Below are positions 1 through 11,487 of a DNA stretch of 64,000 bases, in pieces (positions within the stretch are counted from its first letter, which is position 1; each line of letters opens with the position of its first letter). Under the pieces are notes generated by a model. The model did no database searches. It was not told where the DNA came from and saw only the letters and a list, made by a program, of their open reading frames with translations. The DNA is taken from assembly GCA_023634235.1 (NCBI GenBank), contig JAMKCF010000002.1, positions 8,688,722-8,752,721 of the forward strand. The letters are read 5' to 3'. The translations under genes and the position numbers were made by a program. Source of the DNA: Pisaster brevispinus. Lineage: Eukaryota; Echinodermata; Asteroidea; Forcipulatida; Asteriidae.

Positions 1-3000
1 TTTCCATATATATTAAATGTCGAGTTAACCTTGTGACGTCATCAATGACGTCATCGTCTCGACAAAATATCGGTGTCATTGACACACTAAGATCTAGGTT
101 AATGGAAAGTTTCCATCTTCGATCTTTTTGGTATTGAAATAAACGTTTAAAACTGTAAAATTTCAACTTCCGGCTTCGACCATAAGTAAAGGTCACATAG
201 GATCACACTTTGTATAATATTTGTAAAATATATCAAGAGCTTTGATGTGTTACAAATTCCTTGTTTGTAGACATTGTTTGTAGCCAATATAGTTCTCAAG
301 ATATGATGTTATTTATATTAAACATTTGTTTAATGTTGTGACGTCATCGTTGACGTTGTTATGCTACAAAGATTGTGGACTCGAATTGAGTCGCATCTTA
401 TAAAATACGTGTAGATCTAATAATACGGCTTTCAGATGATGTATTGATTAATAGTGTAGAGCGTTCGGTTAACAGATATATATCGTTTTTTAGAAAAACA
501 TTTCATCGTCTGTTTCGACCAGGATAAAAGTTCACATGGGGTCACACTCTGTGTTAGAATTGTACATCGAAACAAGAGCTTTCATATGGTGTAATGATAA
601 ATATGGTATAGATGTGAGACTGAACTATTTCATGTTATTTTAAAACTGTAATGTTATGACGTCAACGATGACGTCATCAGCCACTAAAAATTGCAGTTTT
701 ATATATACACAAAGGTTATATTTCATGCTAAGTTTCTAGTTTTCACGACCTTTAATTTTTGAGAGAAAAAACTCAGGTATAAAGTTTTTAACTAAACATT
801 AATTTGTTGTTAGTTACAAAACAAGGTGCTCGTGAGTGATGTCATCAAAATGTGATTGACTTTTGAACGACATTCCACCTTATAAATCAATTTTTTGGTT
901 CAGGAGTTAGATTTATTCCAACACAAAACTTAACTTGAACTTGAATCAGTAGTCAAGGTCAAATGGGGTCACACTCGGTGTATCAATTATTAGGGTTTTG
1001 AAGACAATTTCGTTGATTTATAGATTCTAGAAATCCAATGTTTGGTTCAGGAGTTGTGCTTTTTCAAAATAATAAACATCAACTTTCGGTACGAACCGGA
1101 AGTCTAAGTCAAATGAGGTCACATTCTGTTTAGCGTTTGTTAAGTCTTAGGATCCCTTTCTGATCCTTTTCTGATTCGTGTGGTGCGGAAAACAAATGAT
1201 TGGTTCAGGAGTGATGATTTTATCTTCAGGTTTGAACCGGAAATCAAGATTAATGTGGGGGTAAAGAAGTTATGTTTTGTGGAATATTTATTTTAAACGT
1301 TCGGTTTTAACCGGAAGTCGGGGTCAAACGAGGTCGTTGTCTGTCGTGTTTTTTTATAAAGTCTGTGGAGCCCTTCCTGATGACGCATAGATGATAAAAA
1401 TCAATTGTTTGGTTGTGGAGTTAGTCTTTTTTCATCTTCCGGTTTGAACCGGAAGTCAAGTTCAAATGGCGACACAGTTCTGTGTATCGTAAGTTATTAC
1501 ATACTTTCCCATGTATGGATTGTAAAAATCCAATGTGTTGTTCAGAGTTAAGATGTTAAGATGTTTGAAAAATTAAGTTTCAACTTTCGGTATGGACAGA
1601 AAGCCAAGGTCAAATGAAATCACAGTGTGTAATGTTTGTTAAGGCTTTGGAACCCTTTAGGATGACCTATAGATGATACTAATCAACTTTGTGGTTCAGG
1701 AGTTATGATTTTTCAAATATTCATAGATTACGCGGACTATCCTGACGTGTGCAATAGTCAATAGTCAATGTCCCTTGTATTGAGTTGATTTAATCCTTTC
1801 AGATGATGTATGAATTGTAAAAATCTACTGCGTTGTTCAGGAGGGATGATTTTTTAAATATTAGTTAGATTATCTTTGGGCGGGCAATATTCCTACATGA
1901 AGCTATACAGACACGACATGGCAATGCACATGTGGCTCTGGTTCAGAATAGTGTGTGTGTACAGTACGTGTGTTATTACAGTGTCGTGCGTTGTCAATGT
2001 GGATCTACAGATACGTGCGCTTCAACATCCAGTTTTCAGAGATGCGAAAGTTGATAGGTTGTCGTCTCTGTGCAAAAGTATATGCAGGCTCACTAATTAA
2101 AAACCTTCTGCAATTTGTTTTTAAAGTATTACATTTCATCTTTCGGTTTGAACCGGAAGGCAGTGTCAGAATAAGTCACAGCGGTAGCGTTTTTTATAAT
2201 CCTTTTGAGCCCTTTCAGATGACATATGCATGACAGCAAAAAAGAAGCAATTTTGTGGTTGTGGAGTTATGATTTTTTGGTCAAATATACAATTGAAACC
2301 GGACCGGAAGTCAAGGTGATTCGCGTCACATTCTGTGTTTGTTTTCATAAGTTGTTATATACTTTCCTAATGACGTAAAGAATGTACAAATCCAATATGT
2401 GGTTCAAAAGTTATGACTTTTTGAAGTAATAAAACTTAACCTCCGGTTTGAACCTGAAGTCAAGGTCAAACTTGGTCACACTTTGTGTAGTGCGTGCTTA
2501 GTTTATTAAGACCTTTCGGATGGTGTGCGGACTGTGAAAATCCAATGTATCGTTTAGGAGTTAAAAGCTTTTCACAAATAGGATAGATTATCTTTTTGGG
2601 CAGTATACAGTACAACGATGCCAATCGTATTCATACATGTAGCTGTACAGTACTTACTTGCATGTACATGTACATTAAATTAAACTACATGTGTTAATTA
2701 CTACGTATGTGTTATTGTCAATGTGGGTCAACAGATAGGCCTACGTGCGCTTTAACGCCCGGTTTTGACCAGAAGGAAAGGTTAAAATGTTGTCACCTCT
2801 CTTTTAAATCGTCTAAATAAATCGTTATTTTTGAGATATGCATTTTCTTCAACTTCCCGTTTGAACCGGAAGTCAAGGACGAATGGCGTCACGTTTTGTG
2901 CAGCGATTGTTGACCTTTTAACAAGCTTTCCGATGATGTGTAGATTGAAGTTCTATGATTTTTTAAAATGTTAAACTTTGACTTCATGTTATTCGATACC

Positions 3001-3060
3001 TGGTGACGTCATTATGACATCGTCAGGTTTGTGTCTTCGTGTTACATTTTGAATGTTACC
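1..3060. repeat. Degenerate repeat array with ACCGGAAGTCAAGGTCAAA core
   Basis: The stretch repeats, at irregular steps of roughly 100-200 bp, a module that reads 'ttcaacttccggtttgaacc', then 'ggaagtcaaggtcaaatggg', then 'gtcacactctgtgta'. A second part follows: 'cctttcagatgatgtataga', then 'ttgtaaaaatccaatg' and 'ttggttcaggagttatgatt'. Clear module cores lie near 530, 945, 1095, 1300, 1440, 1600, 2145, 2295, 2445 and 2860. Copies are diverged and truncated, so this is an old array, not a fresh satellite. TGACGTCA-type palindromes cluster at about 35-55, 338-355, 656-680 and 3003-3020. No open frame here resembles a gene. Confidence 0.7.
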
Positions 3061-3284
3061 CCAGTCTTGATCTATCACTGAGATGTCCAACTATGAACAG
3101 ACTATAACAGCTTTCAAATTTGAAGAAATCCAGAAAATAGCAAATGGTCATTTTCAACCTTTCAGCCACATGTACACAAAGCACGTGTAGTAATAGTTTA
3201 CATGTACTCTATATGTACTGTACAGCTACTTGTGGGAAAGCATTTGGCGTCGCTCGCTGTTCACTGTATAATGCACACCCAAAA

Positions 3285-3490
3285 AATTATTGTCCGTCTG
3301 ATATTTGAAAAAGTCATAACTCATGAAACACATTGCATCCATGTATCATCTGAAAGGTCTTAATTTTAACACGCGCAACGCGCAAGTTGGAATTTAATTT
3401 TTTTTTAAATCTAAACTTCTGAAACGTACATTGGATTTTTATCATTTATACGTCATCAGAAAGGGTTCATTCTACACTGTCTTCAAAAAC
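3285..3490 (-). repeat. Inverted copy of the 1-3060 repeat module
   Basis: Read on the minus strand, this piece gives the second half of the module seen at 1-3060: CCTTTCTGATGACGTATAAA, then ATGATAAAAATCCAATGTAC, then a TTCAGAAG segment and an AACTCATGAGTTATGAC-like end. The array therefore contains an orientation switch near 3.2 kb. Confidence 0.5.
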
Positions 3491-3753
3491 AGTCCACTGG
3501 TACATCCGCAAAGAACCCGTCGTAAAAATATGTCAATATATCAATTTGAAATCCCTCAAAACTTCTAATTTTTCCCCAAAGGAGTGCTGTTTATTAGAAC
3601 ATATTGTGGGTCAAATAAATTCTATTATTATCGATCTTGTGGATGAAAAATTGCTGGGCATTTTCCATTCCCCCGCAAAACTCTAACTGGCATATAGTCC
3701 CCCTTCCGAATTAACCAAAGTTCTTAAGCAATTTTGCGACATGTTCATTTCGC

Positions 3754-3949
3754 AGGGCCCAATTTCATAGAGCTGGTCAAGTGCAAAAAAGGAGCTCAAG
3801 CTAAACAAAAAGATCGCCGAATAAAGTTACCAGCCAAAGTATAGTGTCACTTGCATCATTTCTGACTGATATTTTGTCAATTTTTGCTAAGCATAAACTT
3901 TGAACACAATTATTGTCTGCTAAAGCAACTCTACAAAAAATTGGGCCTT
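3754..3949. mobile_element. Short inverted-repeat element (MITE-like), ~196 bp
   Basis: The left end reads 'agggcccaatttcatagagc' and the right end reads 'ctctacaaaaaattgggcct', near reverse complements of each other. The interior is A/T-rich and has no open frame. The size and structure suit a non-autonomous DNA element. No target duplication was resolved. Confidence 0.5.
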
Positions 3950-4079
3950 GGCTAAACTTGATAAGGTAAAAGAAAATTTGCCACTAAACATCGTTTTTCC
4001 TCAATAATTCCAGTATTTTTTTCCAAATGCTAACAAACTAAAAATGCATCTCTGAACTACGTAGCCGATTTTAACAATT

Positions 4080-4935
4080 TAGCCGATTGCAGCTTAGCCT
4101 TGACTAATGCTTCAATAGCATGAGCTACATTTGGGGTGTACACACACATTTTAGCTAGTAGTCGCCTATCGATCAACAAGGGTCATTTTGTGAAAAAACG
4201 TTTTTTTAAATACACTTTTAATGTGTTGCATTTATCAAGGAATGCTCACAAAAGTTTGCCGTTGGTCATATAGTGGTCACAAGTGCTCATTTTATGAAAG
4301 TTTACAAAATGCTTCATCTCCCACATTCTTCATCGGATTAAAGCCTTGTTTCAGTGATGTATTGATCAAATACAAGATTTTTGCCAGTGGTCATTTATCA
4401 GTCAAAAGTGGGCATTTCATGAAAAATTAAAACACCCTTTTTTCGCATCTTAAATGTATTTCCTGTATTTAAGAATGTTCATTAAAAATTTGCCAATGGT
4501 CATTTAGTGGTCAGTTGTGGTCGTTATAACGAATACATAATGTATGCTTCTCCTTTTGCTGCCCGGCCTTGTCACATGCTATAATGGCTCGAGCCCAATT
4601 TTGATTGACATGGATTTTTGCAAGTAGTCACCTATTGGTCAGCAATGGTCATTTCATGAAAATTTACACAATCTTTAGCCGATTGCTGCCTGACCTGGTT
4701 CAGTGCTTCGTTAGCATGAGCTACTTTGGGGTGAACAAAGAGTTTGGCCTCTGGTCATCTGTTGGTCAGCAGTGGTCATTTCATGAATGTTAACAAAATG
4801 CTTATTTTTCTACATTCTGTAGTCGATTGCATGCTAACTTATTCCAACGCTTCATTGGCTCGAGCTACATTTTGGGTGTACACGGATTTTGGCCAGTGGT
4901 GACCTATCGGTCAGCAGTGGTAATTTTTATGTGAA
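4080..4935. repeat. Degenerate tandem array, ~145-bp period
   Basis: Units contain 'agccgattgc', then 'gcttcaatagcatgagctac', then 'tttggggtgtacac', then 'agtggtcacctattggtcag', then 'cagtggtcatttcatgaaaa' and 'tttacaaaatgctt'. Unit starts are recognisable near 4081, 4330, 4540, 4676 and 4820, giving at least five diverged copies. Small open frames inside are repeat shadows. Confidence 0.6.
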
Positions 4936-5086
4936 AATAATTAAGTTGTTTTCAGATTTTTAAACTTATCTTAAAGGGCTGATATTTGTGCTTTGTGAAC
5001 GCTTTCGCTCTAGTTTATGTTCTAGTCTAAATGTAATCTTCATATTAACCTCCACTTCTCCATCCCCAATTCTCTTCTGTTTGCAG

Positions 5087-5839
5087 ATGAAGCTTAACAT
5101 GTGGCTCTTGTTTTGGCTGTACTCCAAGGTGATCTTATTTTTGGCTGCAATTGCAATGTCAGAAGTGATGTGTAATTCCTGCTGCCAAGGCCAAGCCGGT
5201 ATACCTGGAATTCCTGGATCAAATGGAAACCTTGGGCCGGTAGGTCCTAGAGGTGATGCAGGTTCTCCTGGTGAGGCAGGTATACCCGGGGCTAAAGGTG
5301 ACACGGGTCAGATGGACTATTTGGTGAGCCAGACGCCAAAGGAAATTATGGACTGAAGGGAGAGCAAGGACTTCGCGGTCTGCCTGGGACGGAAGGTTTG
5401 ACGGGGGCGAGAGGTGAACCTGGGTGATCTGGACAGACTGGTTGAGCAGGTGAATGTAATATGCGACTGTCTGCCCACTGCAGTGAGGAATACCACCTTC
5501 AGCCCTCAATCCGACCTTGATCGTCTGCCCTTTGAAGAGTTATTGTTTTGAGAAGAAGGGCCACAGTTCAGCTTGGTTAGCGGCACGTTTATGTCTACAG
5601 TTACGGGGATATACTTCTTTGTTCTTTCGGTATTGAAAACACCAGAAGCGCCCCATATTAATGTTCTTCTGATGAAGAACGGTAGCTCCATCACTTCAGC
5701 CGCTGTTTAAGCTTCCAGTTATCACCAAGCGGGCAACAGTGTGGTTATTTCCCTGCACTATGGAATTCAGGTTCGCTTAGCTGTACGTGGGCAGTTGCAC
5801 GGAAACTTTGTACAGTGGATCCATTTTGCATGTAATTAA
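5087..5839 (+). pseudogene. Broken C1q-domain collagen-like gene (C1q/C1QTNF type)
   Basis: An exon begins right after a splice-acceptor-like 'tctgtttgcag' with an ATG at 5087. It encodes a hydrophobic signal segment (WLLFWLYSKVILFLAAIAM) and a CxxCC motif, then Gly-X-Y collagen repeats such as GIPGIPGSNGNLGPVGPRG. Near 5310 the collagen frame shifts by one. In the new frame the repeats run on (GLKGEQGLRGLPG) to a TGA near 5426. A C1q-type globular end is recognisable afterwards, with GTFMSTVTGIYFFVLSV, INVLLMKNGS, a TAA, then SVVISLHYGIQVRLAV and FVQWIHFACN before a final TAA. C1q/TNF-like collagens are secreted pattern-recognition or adhesion proteins. This copy has one frameshift and several stops, so it cannot make the full protein. 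An upstream exon is possible but was not found. Confidence 0.8.
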
Positions 5840-6318
5840 AAACAAAACAGTCGACAAAACGATTTTGCTTCCCTATAAATGTATTAACAAAATTCTAATC
5901 GGTAAACTTTTATGTATATAACTTTTTTAATTTTACGGGTGTAAAATTGAAAACTTGAACGTTTATGAAAACAAGCCTATGCTTATCAAACTACTGTGAA
6001 AACATATTTACATAATTTTTTGATGCAGTTATTGCATTTTGTACAAAAAATTCCACAGATTTATTAAAATAACTTGAATCATTTATTATTTGTTTAGAAC
6101 ATTGCTCGTTGGATAAAGAAATATCAAAATGAACTACTTTCATATTTTTTTATGAAACAAAATATGTGGACGTAAAATCATAATGATAGAAAACAAAGCC
6201 TTACCGGAAAGTTTTGGATCTGACTTGTACTTTTTGGAAACTTTTTAAAGGAAAAAACGATGTATTGTGCATTTCTTATTAACATTACAAACAATAATTC
6301 CTGCAACCATCGTAAAAA
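5840..6318. other. A/T-rich spacer, nothing recognised
   Basis: A/T-rich sequence between the C1q relic and the next repeat element. No gene, RNA or repeat structure was recognised. Confidence 0.5.
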
Positions 6319-6320
6319 TA

Positions 6321-7620
6321 TGGAGCCCCTAAAGGGACAGGTACAAAAAAAGTTGACAAGGTAAAAAATTACTAAAATTATTTCGTTCCCTCAAAATGCT
6401 ATTTCATTCCCTCGAAATATTATGACATTACCTTGAATTATTATTTCGTTACCCCAAAATATTATTTCGTTCCAATGAAAAATTTGTTCGTTCCCTCAAA
6501 ATGATTTCGTTCCCTGGAAATGCTGTTTCGTTTCCTCAAAATAATTTAATTACCTCGAAATATGACTTCATTCCTTCAAAACACTATTTCGTTCCCTCGT
6601 AATATTTTTTCGTTCCCCAAAAATGTTATTTCTTTACCTCAAAATATTATGTTGTTCCCTCGAAATATTATTTTGTTACCCGAAATAAGATTTTCGGGAA
6701 ACGAAAAAGTTTATTTAGAGGGAATGAAATATTATTGGGAGGGAACGAAATATATTTAGTTTGTTCGAACGAAATAAAAAATTCGAAGGAACGAAATAAT
6801 TTAGCCGGTACAGAGTGTTTGATATGACAAGATCATTTTTGGGATATTAAAGCTATTATTTTAGTGCACTACATTTTTTAACTACACCACGTTGTATTTC
6901 ACTGACTTTCCTAATTGAAAGGAGCAAATAATACAAAGTTCATCAGAATGATTGACAGCCCTTTTGTTGCCAAGAATGCATCTTATTGTTATCTCTATTA
7001 AATGTTTATACACTTTTTCTCTGTACGCCGAAAACTTAAATCTTACAAAGAATTCCGTTATCAGCCTTTTTCTTCTCACTCTACTTGGGACTATAATGCA
7101 ACTTCAATTTAATTGTTCAGATAACGTTCTGAAAACCCCCTCAAAAAAGCAAACAAACAGCAGCAACTACAATAAAAACAACAACAAAACAAAAGAAAGA
7201 AACGCATTACCAGGCTGTTAGTTGTATGGCGATCTTGTAATGATATCTTGATATTAAATGACATATTAAGGCCTTTGTAGCCGCTCAACTATTTGGAAGG
7301 AACGAAATAATGTTTTGTTCTATTATTTGAAATAATATGGTAATTCATTACCTCGAAATGTTATTTTGTTCCCTCGAAATAATATTAATTATAAATTAAC
7401 TCATTCCTTCGCAATATTATTTTGTTTATCGAAATAACATTTCAAGGAAATGAACTAATATTTTCTGGGAACGAAATTATTTCAAGGGAACAAAATAATA
7501 TTTCCAGGGAACAAAATGTTATTTGGAAGAAACAAATTAGTATTTTTTGTTAACGAAATAGTATTTCGAGGGAACAAAACAATTAAGATTTTTTTTTACC
7601 TGTGCCTTTAGGGGCTCCGT
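6321..7620. mobile_element. Long member of the GAGCCCCTAAAGGGACAGGT inverted-repeat family
   Basis: The left end (6322-6343) reads 'ggagcccctaaagggacagg' and the right end (7597-7618) reads 'cctgtgcctttaggggctcc', close reverse complements. The outer thirds are arrays of a ~20-bp unit, 'atttcgttccctcgaaat', which switch to the reverse orientation (ggaacgaaat) on the right. The central part (about 6820-7290) is unrelated A/T-rich sequence and is probably an insertion or captured filler. No transposase is present, so the element would be non-autonomous. Confidence 0.7.
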
Positions 7621-7784
7621 TTAACATGGTTCAATCGAGAAAAAACCTAAATCTGTTTGTTTATTTTTCATAAGTGATTTATACACACTTGTACAGTATA
7701 CACTTTTCACCTTAATGGTTGTTTTATTGCATGGTCCTGTAAATTTATTTGTTTATTAAATCTATCAAATAAAAATAAACAAAT

Positions 7785-8098
7785 TACGGAGCCCCTAAAG
7801 GGACAGGTAAAAACATATTGACAAGGTTAAAAAATACTGAAATTATTTTGTTCCCTCGAATTATTATTAAATTCCCTCGAAAATGATTTCGTTCCCTCGA
7901 AATGCTGTTTCGTTCCCTCAATGGTTTTTACCTCGGATTATTATTCTATAATGGTTTTTACCTCGGAATATTATTTCACTCCCTCGAAATACTACTTCGT
8001 TAATTCGATATATTATTTTGGTCCCCTGAAATATTATTTTGTTCCCTTGAAGTATTATTTCGTTCCATCGAAATATAAATTCGAGGGAACGAGTTAAG
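7785..8098. mobile_element. Truncated member of the same inverted-repeat family
   Basis: It starts with 'tacggagcccctaaagggac' and continues with degenerate 'gttccctcgaaat' units. It ends with a few reversed 'tcgagggaacg' units near 8095 and lacks the right terminal repeat. Confidence 0.6.
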
Positions 8099-8178
8099 TT
8101 AAATGTGACAAAACTGGTTAAATTTATGGATATGAGAATGACAGTTTTTGTTTCTGACACTGGCTCTCACCCTTTATA

Positions 8179-9802
8179 TCAGCACATATACGTCAACGGG
8201 GGAAAACAGTTTTTTAGAGGCCAAACAACCGATTGAAGAAGATGACCGCCATCTAAGACAAAACGGCCATTCTTTGGCAGTTTGGATTGCTGGGTGAACG
8301 ATTTTAACAAGAAACCCAATGAACTCTTTGTTGGCTTCCGCATCCCACCGTCCTGGAAAAGAGAAGGTGGCTGAGGAGCAAGTTCGTATGCCAAGAAAGA
8401 CTCCATCTCAGAACTGTTTTGAAGGACACATGTGATTCTATTGAATAATATAGTTGGATTAACTTCTATGCCTTGTCCCCTGACTATTACTGTCTTACCC
8501 TTACAACCAATTGTTGCACCTTGCCATTACGGCGCAGTCTTATGTCTGTGAACTTCTTACCAGCCATTTCCGATGCCGCTTTTTGACCAATTTTTAAAAA
8601 GCATTATCACAGTTGGCAGATGCATCTGCAACGATGCCAGTCGACAGGGACACCAGGCGATCGGTTTCATAACCAACAAATGGTAGATGTACCTGCAACA
8701 AAGACTCCACGATCCGTCTTATCTCTTGACTGGGTGCTTTGCCGTAGGTCTTTATGTTGCTTTGTTGTACCTGTCCGGACTCATGTGAACTGCTCCACTG
8801 CGTCACAGATAGGAACACAACGAGGAAGGGCATGGACCCACTTTGTGAATGTACGCACTGTCTGTGATACCACGGTCACGAGTCATTCCTCCAGATGTTT
8901 TCAGCATCCGCATCAAGAATTGTTCAATGGTCTGATCGGAGAAGTTTCCGCCCCAGAATGAGTTGACACGACGGATGGTGAAGTACCCATTCTCTGCGAA
9001 TAGTCTGTACTCGTCTGCCGGCATGGTTTGCGCTAAGACTTCCATCTGTTGCAAATACAACCTAGCAGATTTAGGGTAGGGAAGATGTCCTGCAGCATGG
9101 AAATGTGGGATCATTTCCTTCACACATCAGAGGTGGAGCTTCCAGTTTCCTGTCCTTTCAGCTCGAACGAAATGCTGCAGAAGGGCCACTTGTCTGATAC
9201 ACTGCACTTGCAGCTTGGTCAAGGAGTTGTGAAATGATCTGGTGTAACTGTTTGACACACTCCTCCTCAGCTGCGTCAGTGGCCTTCTGGTCCTGGTTAA
9301 GAAGGGCTCTGTAAAGGTTCCCCACGTGATCTTTGTCTATGCTATCCATGTGCCAGGTGTACCCATCAAGATGCCAATGAGAGCAGCTGAAGTAAGAATG
9401 TGAGCACGAAGAGCACGAGAAAAAGCATGGCCAAATAGCATATGTATAAAGGATCATTTTGCGTATTTACCATCTCCTAAAGCTCTGCTAGCCCACTTCC
9501 TGTCATTATATGTACTATGCTGCCCATTTAAGACATGAGGAGGTGAAATCCGCCAAGACGGACAACTACTAATTGTCTAGATCTTGTGAAGAAGCTACAA
9601 TCTCTGCAGCCTTTTTAATGTATAAATGCTGGTCAAATATGACTGGACATATTCTCAAGCCATGCCTTTCACACTGTTTCTGTGCAAAGCATAATGCAGT
9701 GTAGACAGTACTTGGATTGGAGGGGTCCAGGTTGATGAAGGGCAAGGTTTCTATCCTGGTTCTCTGATATTCATGTAGATCACTCTGTATGACCACTGTC
9801 AT
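8179..9802 (-). pseudogene. Decayed protein of an unnamed, recurrent, probably transposon-borne family
   Basis: Five minus-strand open segments in different frames, read from 9802 down to 8179, look like one broken protein. In order they contain INLDPSNPSTVYTALCFA with PVIFDQHLYIKKAAEIV, then an acidic helical segment. Next come MIPHFHAAGHLPYPKSARLY with FTIRRVNSFWGG and SDQTIEQFLMRMLKTSGGMT. The last parts are KAPSQEIRRIVESL, then YELAPQPPSLFQDGGMRKPT with VLDGGHLLQSVVWP. From memory, this motif order recurs in long multicopy 'uncharacterised' proteins of marine animals, which suggests a mobile element. I cannot name the family or its enzymatic role. Frame changes and stops show the copy is dead. 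Confidence 0.55.
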
Positions 9803-9944
9803 GAATCCATTCCATGAAGGACAAGGGGTCTATAGTTCCAGAGCATAACCAACAACCCAGAGTGAGTCCAGTGCAGCTGCTGAGCGGAAAGGCTGGACCT
9901 CCTGGTCAGGAATCTTGAGTGGCGCGGTCAGATCTTCGCTCGTC

Positions 9945-9978
9945 CCCAGCGCCTTGCCTTAAAACCAAAGGCGCTGGG
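9945..9978. repeat. Small inverted repeat
   Basis: Perfect 11-bp arms 'cccagcgcctt' (9945-9955) and 'aaggcgctggg' (9968-9978) enclose a 12-nt loop. It lies at the edge of the palindrome-rich 10-kb block. Confidence 0.6.
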
Positions 9979-10147
9979 ATGGGCAAACGTATCAAGCACG
10001 CTCATTGGTTAATGCTCAGTCCCATCATGCATCACACTCACACTGCGAGCACTGCACGCATGACGTACTTCCTGAACAAGAATCTGTGCAAGCTGATTAG
10101 CCCATCCCAGCGGTCCTGGATAGGCCGCTGGGGCCGAGCGAAGGTCA

Positions 10148-10202
10148 GATCGATCACCCCTGGGACGAGGATGGGCATCCTCGTTCCCAGGGGTGATCGA
10201 TC
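10148..10202. repeat. Near-perfect 55-bp palindrome of two head-to-head repeat ends
   Basis: 'gatcgatcacccctgggacg' on the left is mirrored by 'gttcccaggggtgatcgatc' on the right around a centre at 10174-10175, with a single-base indel. The right arm continues into 'tctcgccgcgccgttttttc' and 'ccagcatgccttgct', a module also present in the other orientation near 11.6, 11.8 and 49.45 kb. The palindrome therefore joins two copies of one dispersed repeat. Confidence 0.75.
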
Positions 10203-10302
10203 TCGCCGCGCCGTTTTTTCCCAGCATGCCTTGCTACAAGCGCCATACATGCGCTCGAAAGTTTTTAACAAGCGTGCACGCAAAGTAGTCACCCGTTGGA
10301 GC

Positions 10303-10510
10303 CAATCAGCGTTGTTTCTCAGTACATCCCTACCAGGGGTTAGTGACGAGAGGTATTGATACGGCGCGCTGCCCATGGTAGCGAGGCTGGAGGATGGGGA
10401 CCAGCTGCTCTTAGTCTTGATGCCAGCCTCGCTACCATGGGCAGCACGCTTTACCGATACCTCTCGTCACTAACCCCTGGTGGGGATGTACTGAAAAACA
10501 ACGCTGATTA
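10303..10510. repeat. Long inverted repeat, ~88-bp arms, 32-nt loop
   Basis: The left arm (10303-10390) contains 'ggggttagtgacgagaggta' and 'gcccatggtagcgaggctgg'. The right arm (10423-10510) reads 'ccagcctcgctaccatgggc' and later 'tacctctcgtcactaacccc'. The arms pair along their length with only a few mismatches, so transcription across the region could form a long hairpin. Confidence 0.75.
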
Positions 10511-10811
10511 GACTTGACTCAATCCAAATCCGGTGCAAGGCCCTTCCTTGCCTCATTGTCAGAAAACTATTGTTTTGCACTCTGCATTCGTCAACCTGCG
10601 CGCGGAACCGCAATAGCTACATTTTGTCGGTGAGGGCGCACTGGTATTATATGTCTGTATAAGGACGTCCTACACTTCAACGTCATAGCTGTAGCTGCCA
10701 ATTAGGACACATCCTTTGTAGACCTTTGTTATGCTACCACCATCTTGGTCATGTTTCCTGTATCCACCATAACGTTAATGAATACTAATATTCATTGTAC
10801 AAAAAGGAACC

Positions 10812-10979
10812 AGACTATTTCTGTTTCCAGCCTCGGTTTGCTTACATTGATTTAAAATAGGAGAAAATCATGATGGCCGCACCTTGAAAAAGGTATATAG
10901 GCTTCGTGGATATCATCTTCTTTCTCCCCTAATCAATTCATATAACAAGTCAAACCAAGGCTCGGATAAAAATAGTCTA
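10812..10979. mobile_element. MITE-like inverted-repeat element, ~168 bp
   Basis: The left arm reads 'agactatttctgtttccagc' then 'ctcggtttgcttacattgat'. The right arm, read in reverse complement, gives AGACTATTTTTATCCGAGCC then TTGGTTTGACTTG. The arms are ~50 bp and diverged. No coding potential was seen. Confidence 0.5.
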
Positions 10980-11487
10980 GCCCTTCCGGGCCACATTGAG
11001 CATACAGATCTTATTGTGTAAACAGGGAACTAGATGGTCAAACCATGATAAAAGTCTGTATGTTTTATGATTAGGTAATACAAATGTGGTTTGTAATTTA
11101 AGTATTATCTTGGTAGGTCAATGTTATAGTATTTTGGGTGTTCAGGCTTGTTCTTTATGGAATCTTAGAAAAAATTTCTTTAAAAGAATGATTCAGAGAG
11201 TTTAACAGACTTGTATCCTCTAAGGAAATCAAACATTCTGCAGCTATTTTTGCGTTTTCATTGTATTTCCTACTTGCAGTCATAAGTCATGGATTGATGA
11301 ACAATCTTTGATACAAATTGTAAAATATTTAAAAGCCAATAACCGCTCTCAAAATTTGAACAATATTTTGCGAGGCCCTGCAGCACGAGTCAAATTTGTG
11401 AAACCTGTTTTTCACAACGTCAGAAAAAAGACAGAGGACCAGTTGCTTTTTGACTTTTTGACGAGGATGTCTTGATGCCTCTTTCGC
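10980..11487. other. Spacer, nothing recognised
   Basis: Unique-looking A/T-rich sequence. No gene or clear repeat was recognised. Confidence 0.4.

Noticed and set aside
5219..5509. Minus-strand frames opposite the collagen repeats
   Set aside because: Shadow of the Gly-X-Y coding strand.
9919..10376. Overlapping 146-codon (plus) and 112-codon (minus) open frames
   Set aside because: They run through the palindromes and inverted repeat; translation is dictated by repeat symmetry and shows no protein motif.
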